DNA from: Tenacibaculum pacificus
GTDB taxonomy: Bacteria > Bacteroidota > Bacteroidia > Flavobacteriales > Flavobacteriaceae
DNA: 64,000 nucleotides
Direction: 5' to 3'
Assembly (NCBI RefSeq): GCF_027941775.1
Contig: NZ_CP115917.1
Coordinates: forward strand, 1,315,001-1,379,000
This document shows positions 52,401-59,103 of the stretch, piece by piece. How positions within the stretch are numbered: position 1 is the first letter of the stretch; each line of letters starts with the position of its first letter. The notes beneath the pieces are model-generated. The model was not told the origin of the DNA. It saw only the letters and a list, made by a program, of their open reading frames with translations, and made no database searches. Position numbers and translations under genes: made by a program.

Positions 52401-53185
52401 GCATTATCTGTGTAAAAGGCACCACTATTCTGTATATTATCTAAAGTATACTTTGAACTATTTTTTTCATCAGGATTTAACGTACCTCTAAATCCTACTG
52501 TAAATATAGATTGATTATAAGTAACTCCTTTAACGGTAGTTGTTTCAACTTCTTTTGCTGCTGAAATAGCTTGTCTCTGACAATCAGTATCAATAGCCAC
52601 AGAAGGACAATATACTGAAGAAGGAGGGTTATTATAAGAATTAGGAACACCATCTGTTAACAACACAATACTTCTTGTTGTTTTACACTTAAAAGTATTA
52701 TTTCCTTTAGAATTAGAAAACACCTCGCCAGCTTTCAGCAAAGCATCCTGCATATTAGTACCTGTCGTTGGTAATAGATTATTAATAGTAGCTTCTAATA
52801 CAGCTTGGTTTGAAGTCAATGTAGTTAAAATAGTTGCATCATAATTATAACTAACTATAGATATTTTATTCTTTCCTGTTGGATTATTTATAGGAGAAAG
52901 TAATTTCGCAACAAAATCTCTTGCGGCATCCTTTGCGAAGTCCATAATAGGCTTCGTATTTCCCGTACCATCATCTACCGGATGTTGCATACTCCCTGAA
53001 ACATCAATAAGTAAAACTACTTCTTGAGGTGCTTCAGGTGGAGTTCCTTTTATAGTAAGTGTAACGTCAAATTGCTTACAGTTTGCTGGATTATTTGCTA
53101 TTTCTTTAGATATAAAAACATCTTCTTGAGCACTTAATATCTGTAATGAGAATAGTGCTAAAATGTACATTAAATTAAATTTCAT
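43478..53185 (-). CDS. Giant SprB-like surface adhesin with VWA domain and 25 HYR-like repeats
   Basis: About 3235 residues; I prefer ATG 53185 (MKFNLMYILALFSLQILSAQ, a normal signal peptide) over 53197. Order of parts: VWA domain with MIDAS DVSGSMQ (about 60-280), unique beta region, two SprB repeats (about 490-625; GGYGDYLYNWSNG and GGTGNYSYLWSNG), 25 tandem 86-residue HYR-like repeats (about 725-2880), two diverged copies, and a C-terminal gliding-motility CHU_C/type-B T9SS domain (SKAVTPNGDSLNEYF, IFNRWGGRVYKS). Each repeat has four cysteines (NCTFD, NCDTT, C-G-S, ACGNT), so two disulfides are likely. It heads the operon with porP/sprF and ompA. It is a likely gliding or attachment adhesin. 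Confidence 0.9.
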   Translation of the reverse strand: MKFNLMYILALFSLQILSAQEDVFISKEIANNPANCKQFDVTLTIKGTPPEAPQEVVLLIDVSGSMQHPVDDGTGNTKPIMDFAKDAARDFVAKLLSPINNPTGKNKISIVSYNYDATILTTLTSNQAVLEATINNLLPTTGTNMQDALLKAGEVFSNSKGNNTFKCKTTRSIVLLTDGVPNSYNNPPSSVYCPSVAIDTDCQRQAISAAKEVETTTVKGVTYNQSIFTVGFRGTLNPDEKNSSKYTLDNIQNSGAFYTDNAADLTSIYSTILGQLIPAAVSLPGEPLVKDIVADAYQIIPGSLTSSSTLDIDKGTGSFVNNTINWEIDKVLNETLTLKYSILATDPNYCGNVTQSVSTLKYINSDCIETTKVFDNPDICIPCPVKNIEINREKCLNSINYSFSLSGDSCGGVTGTYLWNFFLNNVLVGTSSTGDGVFNYTGSDDFTGDFRAELEYGSVYPAIGCTLSSGKEEKSIALADPIKVVELINNTKCYNGNDGSIELTVSGGYGDYLYNWSNGSRTKDISNLGAGDYTVVITDKQGCSFNEKYTINSPDELSLSLLGSDLSCGGIDGGIDLSVTGGTGNYSYLWSNGAITQDINNLSTGLYTVTVTDANDCEKSISTTLISLDNEVPVIIVPDALLIETCNQNNITSVNARYKFSLTEVLVNIVDFNTIGYSVSDDTNIVAITYKDEIISYNGCITKVLRTFKVTDACGKIGIDTLIITIEDTIKPSFTVPSDITISTDTNCTFDVSVIATGDVTDESDNCDTTLDATFTDVEIAGTCDGSKVITRIWSLSDACGNTTTKDQTITIEDTIKPTFTVPSDITISTDTNCTFDVSVIVTGDVTDESDNCDTTLDATFTDVETAGSCDGSKVITRTWSLSDACGNTTTKDQVITIEDTIKPTFTVPSDITISTDTNCTFDVSVIATGDVTDESDNCDTTLDATFTDVETAGSCDGSKVITRTWSLSDACGNTTTKDQTITIEDTIKPTFTVPSDITISTDTNCTFDVSVIVTGDVTDESDNCDTTLDATFTDVETAGSCDGSKVITRTWSLSDACGNTTTKDQTITIEDTIKPTFTVPSDITISTDTNCTFDVSVIVTGDVTDESDNCDTTLDATFTDVETAGSCDGSKVITRTWSLSDACGNTTTKDQVITIEDTIKPSFTVPSDITISTDTNCTFDVSVIATGDVTDESDNCDTTLDATFTDVETAGSCDGSKVITRTWSLSDACGNTTTKDQTITIEDTIKPTFTVPSDITISTDTNCTFDVSVIVTGDVTDESDNCDTTLDATFTDVETAGSCDGSKVITRTWSLSDACGNTTTKDQVITIEDTIKPSFTVPSDITISTDTNCTFDVSVIATGDVTDESDNCDTTLDATFTDVETAGTCDGSKVITRTWSLSDACGNTTTKDQVITIEDTIKPSFTVPSDITISTDTNCTFDVSVIATGDVTDESDNCDTTLDATFTDIETAGTCDGSKVITRTWSLSDACGNTTTKDQVITIEDTIKPSFTVPSDITISTDTNCTFDVSVIATGDVTDESDNCDTTLDATFTDVETAGSCDGSKVITRTWSLSDACGNTTTKDQVITIEDTIKPSFTVPSDITISTDTNCTFDVSVIATGDVTDESDNCDTTLDATFTDIETAGTCDGSKVITRTWSLSDACGNTTTKDQVITIEDTIKPSFTVPSDITISTDTNCTFDVSVIATGDVTDESDNCDTTLDATFTDIETAGTCDGSKVITRTWSLSDACGNTTTKDQVITIEDTIKPSFTVPSDITISTDTNCTFDVSVIATGDVTDESDNCDTTLDATFTDVETAGSCDGSKVITRTWSLSDACGNTTTKDQVITIEDTIKPSFTVPSDITISTDTNCTFDVSVIATGDVTDESDNCDTTLDATFTDIETAGTCDGSKVITRTWSLSDACGNTTTKDQVITIEDTIKPSFTVPSDITISTDTNCTFDVSVIATGDVTDESDNCDTTLDATFTDIETAGTCDGSKVITRTWSLSDACGNTTTKDQVITIEDTIKPSFTVPSDITISTDTNCTFDVSVIATGDVTDESDNCDTTLDATFTDVETAGSCEGSKVITRTWSLSDACGNTTTKDQVITIEDTIKPSFTVPSDITISTDTNCTFDVSVIATGDVTDESDNCDTTLDATFTDVETAGTCDGSKVITRTWSLSDACGNTTTKDQVITIEDTIKPSFTVPSDITISTDTNCTFDVSVIATGDVTDESDNCDTTLDATFTDVETVGSCDGSKVITRTWSLSDACGNTTTKDQVITIEDTIKPSFTVPSDITISTDTNCTFDVSVIATGDVTDESDNCDTTLDATFTDVETAGSCEGSKVITRTWSLSDACGNTTTKDQVITIEDTIKPSFTVPSDITISTDTNCTFDVSVIATGDVTDESDNCDTTLDATFTDVETAGTCDGSKVITRTWSLSDACGNTTTKDQTITIEDTIKPTFTVPSDITISTDTNCTFDVSVIKTGDVTDESDNCDTTLDATFTDVETAGTCDGSKVITRTWSLSDACGNTTTKDQTITIEDTIKPTFTVPSDITISTDTNCTFDVSVIATGDVTDESDNCDTTLDATFTDVETAGTCDGSKVITRTWSLSDACGNTTTKDQTITIEDTIKPSFTVPSDITISTDTNCTFDVSVIKTGDVTDESDNCDTTLDATFTDVETAGSCDGSKVITRTWSLSDACGSTTTKDQTITIEDTIKPTFTVPSDITISTDTNCTFDVSVIKTGDVTDESDNCDTTLDATFTDVETVGSCDGSKVITRTWSLSDACGNTTTKDQTITIEDTIKPTFTVPSDITISTETNCTFDVSVIKTGDVTDESDNCDTTLDATFTDVETAGTCDGSKVITRTWSLSDACGNTTTKDQTIIIEDTIKPSFIGELPQDITVSCDEVPEVGILLVSDNCSLSSDLELVYTENITRIPNQCDSEYKIIRTWNLKDCAGNTSSHTQKIMVIDDDVPELVTDINDINDINVVCDNIPEVPTLEFTDNCSSNNIKVEFEEDNTFDGTGNDYLIKRNWIATDSCGNTTSFTQNINVTVNKNTSVIEDSRCIDDGEIDLNDYLVDSNISLSKGKWTLVKGDNLSLSNGVFDPLNLSLGDYIFNYTVSNDFCILVTQVIININDECIVLPRGKDDIKISKAVTPNGDSLNEYFKVAGAESCGFRVSVKIFNRWGGRVYKSSNYTNNWNGVSEGLTFGSGEKLPAGTYYYIVILENSGLKPFTGAIYLATK
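44550..51010 (-). repeat. Array of 25 tandem 258-bp coding repeats
   Basis: The 86-codon unit (EDTIKPSFTVPSDITIST ... KDQVITI) repeats without interruption for about 6450 bases. Units differ at a few sites only: T/S after KP, A/V/K in VIxTGDV, V/I and A/V in DVETAG, S/T-C-D/E, and T/V in KDQxITI. In the middle the variants recur every three units (774 bp); for example the rare CEGSK change is at 46181 and 46955. This implies recent duplication of three-unit blocks. Confidence 0.92.
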
Positions 53186-53550
53186 AATAAGGTGCATTAC
53201 AATGTTAAATTAAAGTTAAATATTAATGAACACATAAATAAAACAAACTTATTCACTTTTACCCTACTTAAATTTAAATCTACAATAACATAATTCAACT
53301 TAACTATAATACTCTCTACCAATAAGTTACAATAAAAAATATTATTTTTTAAAAGTGTTACAATAGTTTTTATCTTTCTTTTTTTTCAACAATTAACCCA
53401 GTTACACATTTCTTAAACTTAATAAAATATAAGTTTTGTGTATTAGTAAATGATGCTGTATTAATACACAAACATAAAAAAGTACTCATTTTTTCCATAG
53501 TTTTTATTTATCAAAATTTTAAACCCTTATAATAAAATTACAGAGTTTAT

Positions 53551-53609
53551 AGGGGACATATAAAAGGGTGGGGGAAATTTATTTTATAACACTTTTTTAA
53601 GGGGAGGGG
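53551..53609 (+). other. G-run cluster in the gap between the adhesin gene and mnmE
   Basis: The 613-base gap 53186-53798 is very AT-rich. Five G-tracts of 3-5 Gs lie within 60 bases (53552, 53566, 53570, 53601, 53606). Otherwise I see only the mnmE -7 box and, presumably, the unlocated adhesin promoter in this gap. Confidence 0.4.
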
Positions 53610-53786
53610 TATTTTTTAAATACAAAACATAAAGCTATCAGCAAAAAAGCTCAAAGTCAATGAGTTACACACAAAGGACAAATATAAACTTTTTTTTAAA
53701 AAAAATTTTTCACTAAAAAAAACATATTCACTTTTTTTGTAAAAAAATTACTATAAATAATTTATGTTTTTTTAATAGCTTATAGC

Positions 53787-53794
53787 TAATTTTG
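53787..53794 (+). promoter_or_regulatory. -7 box directly before mnmE
   Basis: TAATTTTG fits TAnnTTTG. It ends five bases before the ATG at 53799, so transcription should start at or next to the start codon. Confidence 0.45.
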
Positions 53795-53798
53795 TAAC

Positions 53799-55193
53799 AT
53801 GATACAAAATGATACTATTATTGCTATGGCAACTCCATCAGGTATTGGAGCTATTGCTGTAATTAGACTTTCTGGTGAAAAAGCTATTGAAATAGTGAAT
53901 ACTTTTTTCAAATCGATAAAATCAAAAAAATCTTTACTTACTCAAAAAACACATACCTTACACTTAGGACACCTTATAGATAATGGAATTATTTTAGATG
54001 AAGTATTGATTTCTATCTTTAAAAATCCAACATCATATACTGGCGAAAATGTCGTAGAAATTTCGTGTCATGGTTCGGTATTTATTCAGCAAGAAATTAT
54101 TCAATTATTTTTGAAAAATGGTTGTAGAATGGCTGATAATGGTGAATTTACCATGCGTGCTTTTTTAAACGGAAAAATGGATTTAAGCCAAGCCGAAGCC
54201 GTTGCCGATGTTATTGCTTCTAATTCTGCTGCAAGTCATCAAATGGCTATTCAGCAAATGCGTGGCGGAATTACCAATGAATTAAAAGACCTTCGTGTAA
54301 AATTATTAGATTTTGCAGCTTTAATTGAACTAGAATTAGATTTTTCTGGAGAAGATGTAGAATTTGCTGACAGAACTAAATTTAAAGAATTAGTCGTTAA
54401 AATCACTTTTGTTTTAAAACGATTAATTGATTCTTTTGCCTTCGGAAACGCTATGAAAAATGGAATTCCTGTAGCAATTATCGGAGAACCAAACGTTGGA
54501 AAATCAACTTTATTAAACACACTTTTAAACGAAGAAAAAGCCATCGTTTCAGACATTGCAGGAACTACTCGTGATGCCATTGAAGATGATTTAATTATTG
54601 AAGGTGTTGCCTTTCGTTTTATTGATACTGCTGGTATTAGAGAAACTGAAGACATTGTTGAAAACATCGGAATTAAAAAAACCTACGAAAAAGCAGAAAA
54701 TGCACAATTAATTATATTTTTGATTGATGCAAATAAATTCTCATATGCAAGTGAAGAATTTTTACAAGAAATCGAAACTATAAAAGAACGTTTTCCTAAC
54801 AAACGTCTGTTAGTTATCGCTAATAAAATTGATACTTTATCCTGTCATGACACAGCTATTTTAAAATCAGCTATTGATCCTTTAATTTTATTATCAGCAA
54901 AACAAAAAACAGGAATCATAGAATTAAAAGCAGAATTAACATCTTTAGTCAATACAGGTGCTTTAAGTAATAACGAAACAATTGTTACTAATTCACGTCA
55001 TTTTGAAGCATTAAACAATGCTTTAACTGCCATTACTTCTGTACAACAAGGAATTGATTTAGAAATTTCTACGGATTTATTCTCGATTGATATTCGCGAG
55101 TGTTTACGTCATCTTGGAAATATAACTGGTGAATATGATGTTGACAAAGATATTTTAGGACATATTTTTGGTAATTTCTGTATCGGAAAGTAA
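53799..55193 (+). CDS. mnmE: tRNA modification GTPase MnmE
   Basis: 464 residues, complete. N-terminal folate-binding domain (DTIIAMATPSGIGAIAVIRLSG; SYTGENVVEISCHG), a helical domain and an inserted G domain: GEPNVGKST (about 229-237), DIAGTTRD, DTAGI and NKID. It ends in FCIGK, whose cysteine is essential in the family. With MnmG it makes the cmnm5/nm5 modification of U34 in several tRNAs. The 3' end is the insertion point of the following mobile element; the final codons are intact. Confidence 0.97.
   Translation: MIQNDTIIAMATPSGIGAIAVIRLSGEKAIEIVNTFFKSIKSKKSLLTQKTHTLHLGHLIDNGIILDEVLISIFKNPTSYTGENVVEISCHGSVFIQQEIIQLFLKNGCRMADNGEFTMRAFLNGKMDLSQAEAVADVIASNSAASHQMAIQQMRGGITNELKDLRVKLLDFAALIELELDFSGEDVEFADRTKFKELVVKITFVLKRLIDSFAFGNAMKNGIPVAIIGEPNVGKSTLLNTLLNEEKAIVSDIAGTTRDAIEDDLIIEGVAFRFIDTAGIRETEDIVENIGIKKTYEKAENAQLIIFLIDANKFSYASEEFLQEIETIKERFPNKRLLVIANKIDTLSCHDTAILKSAIDPLILLSAKQKTGIIELKAELTSLVNTGALSNNETIVTNSRHFEALNNALTAITSVQQGIDLEISTDLFSIDIRECLRHLGNITGEYDVDKDILGHIFGNFCIGK
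55176..55193 (+). other. Predicted attachment site at the 3' end of mnmE
   Basis: The last codons of mnmE (TTCTGTATCGGAAAGTAA, encoding FCIGK-stop) are followed at once by an integrase-bearing element. The 3' end of mnmE (trmE/thdF) is a known integration target, for example of SGI1-type islands. The matching right end is not inside the window. Confidence 0.5.
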
Positions 55194-55235
55194 GTACACA
55201 AAACAAAGAAGTACCAAAACACAACAAACCGCATA

Positions 55236-55261
55236 AAACCCTCTATTTTAGAGGGTTTTTC
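55236..55261 (+). terminator. Terminator after mnmE
   Basis: AAAACCCTCTA and TAGAGGGTTTTT form a stem with a short loop and a T-run, 43 bases past the mnmE stop. Confidence 0.8.
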
Positions 55262-55308
55262 TATTTCTACTTAATATCTATTTATTGTTATTATCTGTTT
55301 ATTACGTA

Positions 55309-55377
55309 AATATTTGTACCTTATTTGTACCTTTGAGTAATTCGAGGTACAAAAATAGAGTTTGAGGTACAAATATT
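55309..55377. promoter_or_regulatory. Nested inverted repeats with four GGTACAAA cores
   Basis: AATATTTGTACC (55309-55320) is the reverse complement of GGTACAAATATT (55366-55377). Inside are TTTGTACC (55324-55331) and GGTACAAA (55346-55353). So two sites point one way and two the other around a 14-base centre. It lies between the attachment site and the excisionase/integrase genes and probably binds the recombinase, excisionase or a repressor. Confidence 0.55.
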
Positions 55378-55460
55378 AGTACTTTTTATCGGTAATGTTC
55401 CCCTATTTTGTCGCTTAACGATACTTAAAACTATTAAGAACTATTTAAAGCTATACTTTT

Positions 55461-55823
55461 ATGAGTAGTAATATTAGAGTACAAAAAGTTTGTTTAAACT
55501 GTAATATTGAATTTACAGCGAAAACCACCGTTACTAAATATTGTTCCAATAAATGTGGAAAAAGTGCATGGAAAAAAAGAAAACAAGCCGAAAAAGTTCA
55601 AAAAGTAAATAAAGCCACTAGAAGAAAAATAACAGCTCCAAAAATTGAAGTCAATATAAAAGACAAAGATTTTCTAACAGTTAAGGAGGTTGCAATATTA
55701 TTGAATTGTACCAACAGAACTATTTATCGCTTAATTAATACAAAGAAAATAAAAGCCGTTAATCTAGGTGAAAGAATTACTAGGATAAAACGCAATACTA
55801 TTGACAAACTTTTTACCAACTAA
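55461..55823 (+). CDS. Excisionase-like HTH protein with N-terminal zinc finger
   Basis: 120 residues. N-terminal four-cysteine finger (CLNCNIEF ... KYCSNKCGKSAWKKRK), a basic linker, and a C-terminal MerR/excisionase-type HTH (FLTVKEVAILLNCTNRTIYR, residues about 73-92, then IKAVNLGERITRIKR). This type precedes integrase genes in many Bacteroidota elements. The integrase starts 12 bases after its stop. A directionality or regulatory role is inferred. Confidence 0.8.
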   Translation: MSSNIRVQKVCLNCNIEFTAKTTVTKYCSNKCGKSAWKKRKQAEKVQKVNKATRRKITAPKIEVNIKDKDFLTVKEVAILLNCTNRTIYRLINTKKIKAVNLGERITRIKRNTIDKLFTN

Positions 55824-55835
55824 AAAAACAATACT

Positions 55836-57087
55836 ATGACAAAAGTAACATTAAGACAAAAGCCAATCAGCAAAGGGCGTAACAGTTTGTATTTAGATTT
55901 TTATCCACCATTAGCAATAGCAGGAACAGAAAAAACAACTAGGAGAGAATTTTTAGGCTTGTTTGTACTTATTGATAAAACAGCCTTTAAAAAAGAACTT
56001 GAAGCAATTGAAAATAAAGAATTAAAAAACAAAGGCAAATTATCAAAAGCCACACTACAAAAAAAAGAGTTGTTAAAAACTTTAAAACCATTAACAGCAG
56101 TACAAAAAAATACAAATAGAGAAACACTCGCAACAGCTGAAATTATCAAACAGAAACGAATTAACGAATTAAATAAACCTGAAATTTATACTGCCTTTGA
56201 ATTGGAACAACGTAAAGCAACTGAAAAAGGTAAACTATCTTTTATTACTTACTTTGAACAACAAATGGATAAAGCCAAGGGAAACAATTATAATGTTTGG
56301 TTATCAGTTTATAATTACCTTAATGAATACACCAAAGGCAACTTATTATTTATTGATTTGAATGAAAAATTTTGTAATGATTTTAGAGGTTATTTACTTA
56401 CTGCTAAAAGCAAAAGAAGTACTACTTCTACTCTATCACAAAACACTGCAAAAACCTATTTCAATAAATTTAAAGCCACGTTAAAACAAGCGTATAAAGA
56501 TGACTTCATTTCTTATGATTTAAATGCTAAAATTGATACGATTAAAGAAGCTGATACAAAAAGAGTATTTCTAACAATTGAAGAACTTAACAAATTGATA
56601 CAAGCTGATTGTGTAAACCCTATTTTAAAACAAGCCTCTTTATTTTCAGCATTAACTGGATTAAGATTTTCAGATATTGAAAAATTAAAATGGTCGGAAA
56701 TTACACACAATAAAGAACAAGGTTATTTTTTAGAGTTCAAACAACAGAAAACCCAAAGTAACGAGTATCTGCCAATATCTGAACAAGCTTATAATTTACT
56801 AGGTAAACCAAAAGAGCCACAACAAAAAGTGTTTGAGGGTTTGAAATATTCAGCACATCAAAATACATACTTGTTAAAGTGGGCAATTAATGCTGGAGTT
56901 CAAAAGCATTTAACGTTTCAATGCTTTTAGGCATACATACGCAACTTTACAACTTACAGCAGGAACTGATATTTATACAGTATCAAAAATGCTAGGGCAT
57001 AAAGATTTAAAAACTACTCAAATTTACGCAAAAGTTGTAGATGAAAGTAAAAGAGAAACCACCAATAAAATAAACCTGAAATTTTAA
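55836..57087 (+). pseudogene. Tyrosine recombinase/integrase, frameshifted before the HxxR box
   Basis: The first frame (to 56932) holds the SAM-like core-binding domain (about 135-230; SFITYFEQQMDKAKG) and the catalytic start: SALTGLRFSDIEKL carries Arg I and LEFKQQKTQSNEYLPIS the beta-strand lysine. It stops within TTTTAG at 56926-56932. Removing one T restores RHTYATLQL (HxxR box region), SKMLGHKDLKTTQIYAKVVD with the nucleophilic Tyr, and a natural stop at 57087. As read, the product lacks the box and the tyrosine and cannot recombine DNA. Unlike the other breaks, this is an extra base. The N-terminus (LRQKPISKGRNSLYLDFYPP) is typical of the flavobacterial phage-integrase family. Confidence 0.85.
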
Positions 57088-57094
57088 CAGCGTA

Positions 57095-57345
57095 AAAATA
57101 AGTTTTTGTTTAGAGGTACATTTGCTACATTAGCTACATAAATAAAAATTAACCAACTTTAAATTAACACATTAACTTTTCTAATAAAATCCATACTACT
57201 CTACTTTTTTCTAAGTAGTACGAATAATAAGTTTTTGTTTTTAGCTACATAAATTTATTTTCAATGTAAACCACGTTACCATATTTTTTACGCTGAACTA
57301 CAAAACTGTTCTTTTTTAATCTAATAGAAAATGATTATATTGATA
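57095..57345 (-). repeat. Diverged inverted copy of 62100-62365
   Basis: The minus strand here aligns with plus-strand 62100-62365 over about 250 bases. The order of shared words is the same: ATTTTCTA.TAGATTAAAAAA, TACATTGAAAATAAA, AAACAAAAACTTATTATTCGTACTACTT, AGTAGTA.GGATTTTA, and GTAGCAAATGTA..TCTAAA, each in part. It includes the end of the primase gene and the intergenic stretch behind it. Confidence 0.7.
57245..57331 (-). pseudogene. Remnant of a second primase-helicase gene (last 28 codons)
   Basis: On the minus strand the frame reads FSIRLKKNSFVVQRKK followed by YGNVVYIENKFM and a TAG stop. This matches the end of the primase at 60722-62188 (FSTRLKKNGFVIKRKM, then QGNVVYIENKLV). The rest of the gene is missing upstream. 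It shows that an older, similar element or an inverted duplication once occupied this spot. Confidence 0.7.
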
Positions 57346-57355
57346 TTTTCAATAA

Positions 57356-57613
57356 TATTCATACATTATATACGCGCGCGCGTTCTTATTAATATATCTA
57401 AATAAAATTACAAAAGCCCAACTTTCAGATATTTTAAATAACGTAGAATATAAACGATTCCAAAAAGTAACTTGGCTAGTTGTTTCTAAAAACAGAAAAC
57501 GTTCAATCAATGAAATTAAATACATCAAAAATTTAGATGATAGTGAAGTCAATGCTATTTTGAAATACTTCAAAAAAGAAGTTGATATAAACGAAGATGA
57601 AATTTTTGTTTAA
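57356..57613 (+). pseudogene. Truncated ORF of unknown family
   Basis: Open frame without a usual start codon, ending at TAA 57611-57613. Readable parts include KITKAQLSDILNN, VEYKRFQKVTWLVVSK and a lysine-rich, acidic end (KEVDINEDEIFV). It begins right at the edge of the primase remnant and crosses an alternating CG tract (57372-57383). Amino-acid use looks genuine, so it is probably the 3' part of a broken element gene. No family recognised. Confidence 0.4.
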
Positions 57614-57728
57614 GGTAGTGTTTTTCGTCTTTTTCAGTTTTTTCTCTTTTTTCAGGAAATTCAGGAAACACAAACAGCGGTAAATAAAGATGTACAAGAA
57701 TAATGCTTTAGTCTTTTTCTGCTTTTTT

Positions 57729-57773
57729 CGGTAAATTCGGTAAATTCGGTAAATTCGGTAAATTCGGTAAATT
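57729..57773 (+). repeat. Five tandem 9-bp iterons (CGGTAAATT)
   Basis: Five perfect direct copies of CGGTAAATT. Two more copies stand at about 59482-59499 on the other side of the large repeat arrays. Both places share the following sequence (AATATG.TTAAAT, then AGTATAAACAT.AATAA), so the arrays are bracketed by a duplicated segment. Confidence 0.75.
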
Positions 57774-57849
57774 AAAAATATGGTTAAATAATAAGTATAA
57801 ACATTAATAACATCTATGTATATGTTTTTTCTGTTTTTTTCTGCTCGGC

Positions 57850-59103
57850 ATCTGTTCTAGTTCTGATTTTTCTGTTCAAACCTTTTCTAATTCTGTTCGA
57901 ACCTGTTCGGCATCTGTTCGATTCTGTTCCAGTTCTGATTTTTCTATTCAAACCTTTTCTAATTCTGTTCGAACCTGTTCGGCATCTGTTCGATTCTGTT
58001 CCAGTTCTAATTTTTCTGTTCATACCTTTTCTAATTCTGTTCGAAGCTGTTTGGCATCTGTTCCGTTCTGTTCCAGTTCTGATTTTTCTGTTCAAACCTT
58101 TTCTAATTCTGTTCGAACCTGTTCGGCATCTGTTCCGTTCTGTTCCAGTTCTGCTTTTTCTGTTCATACCTTTTCTAATTCTGTTCGAACCTGTTTGGCA
58201 TCTGTTCCGTTCTGTTCCAGTTCTGTTTTTTCTATTCAAACCTTTTCTAATTCTGTTCGAACCTGTTCGGCATCTGTTCCGTTCTGTTCCAGTTCTGCTT
58301 TTTCTGTTCAAACCTTTTCTAATTCTGTTCGAACCTGTTCGGCATCTGTTCGGTTCTGTTCCAGTTCTGTTTTTTCTATTCAGACCTTTTCTAATTCTGT
58401 TCGAACCTGTTCGGCATCTGTTCCGTTCTGTTCCAGTTCTGTTTTTTCTGTTCAGACCTTTTCTAATTCTGTTCGAATCTGTTCGGCATCTGTTCCGTTC
58501 TGTTCCAGTTCTGTTTTTTCTGTTCAGACCTTTTCTAATTCTGTTCGAATCTGTTTGGCATCTGTTCCGTTCTGTTCCAGTTCTGTTTTTTCTGTTCAGA
58601 CCTTTTCTAATTCTGTTCGAATCTGTTCGGCATCTGTTCCGTTCTGTTCCAGTTCTGCTTTTTCTATTCAGACCTTTTCTAATTCTGTTCGAACCTGTTC
58701 GGCATCTGTTCGGTTCTGTTCCAGTTCTGTTTTTTCTGTTCAGACCTTTTCTAATTCTGTTCGAATCTGTTCGGCATCTGTTCCGTTCTGTTCCAGTTCT
58801 GTTTTTTCTGTTCAGACCTTTTCTAATTCTGTTCGAATCTGTTCGGCATCTGTTCCAGTTCTGTTTTTTCTGTTCAGACCTTTTCTAATTCTGTTCGAAT
58901 CTGTTCGGCATCTGTTCCGTTCTGTTCCAGTTCTACTTTTTCTGTTCAGACCTTTTCTAATTCTGTTCGAACCTGTTTGGCATCTGTTCCGTTCTGTTCC
59001 AGTTCTATTTTTTCTATTCAGACCTTTTCTAATTCTGTTCAAACCTGTTCGGCATCTGTTCCGTTCTGTTCCAGTTCTACTTTTTCTGTTCAGACCTTTT
59101 CTA
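57850..59103. repeat. 72-bp minisatellite (about 17 units) built from CTGTTC boxes
   Basis: The consensus unit holds CTGTTCGAAC, CTGTTCGGCAT, CTGTTCCGTT, CTGTTCCAGTT, CTGyTTTTT, CTGTTCAgACC and TTTTCTAATT. These are seven boxes at 10-11 base steps, so the boxes face the same side of the helix. Two units (near 57852 and 58848) lack exactly one 10-base box, which would break any protein frame. Long ORFs run through both strands only because 72 is divisible by three. On the minus strand the box reads GAACAG. Confidence 0.85.
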
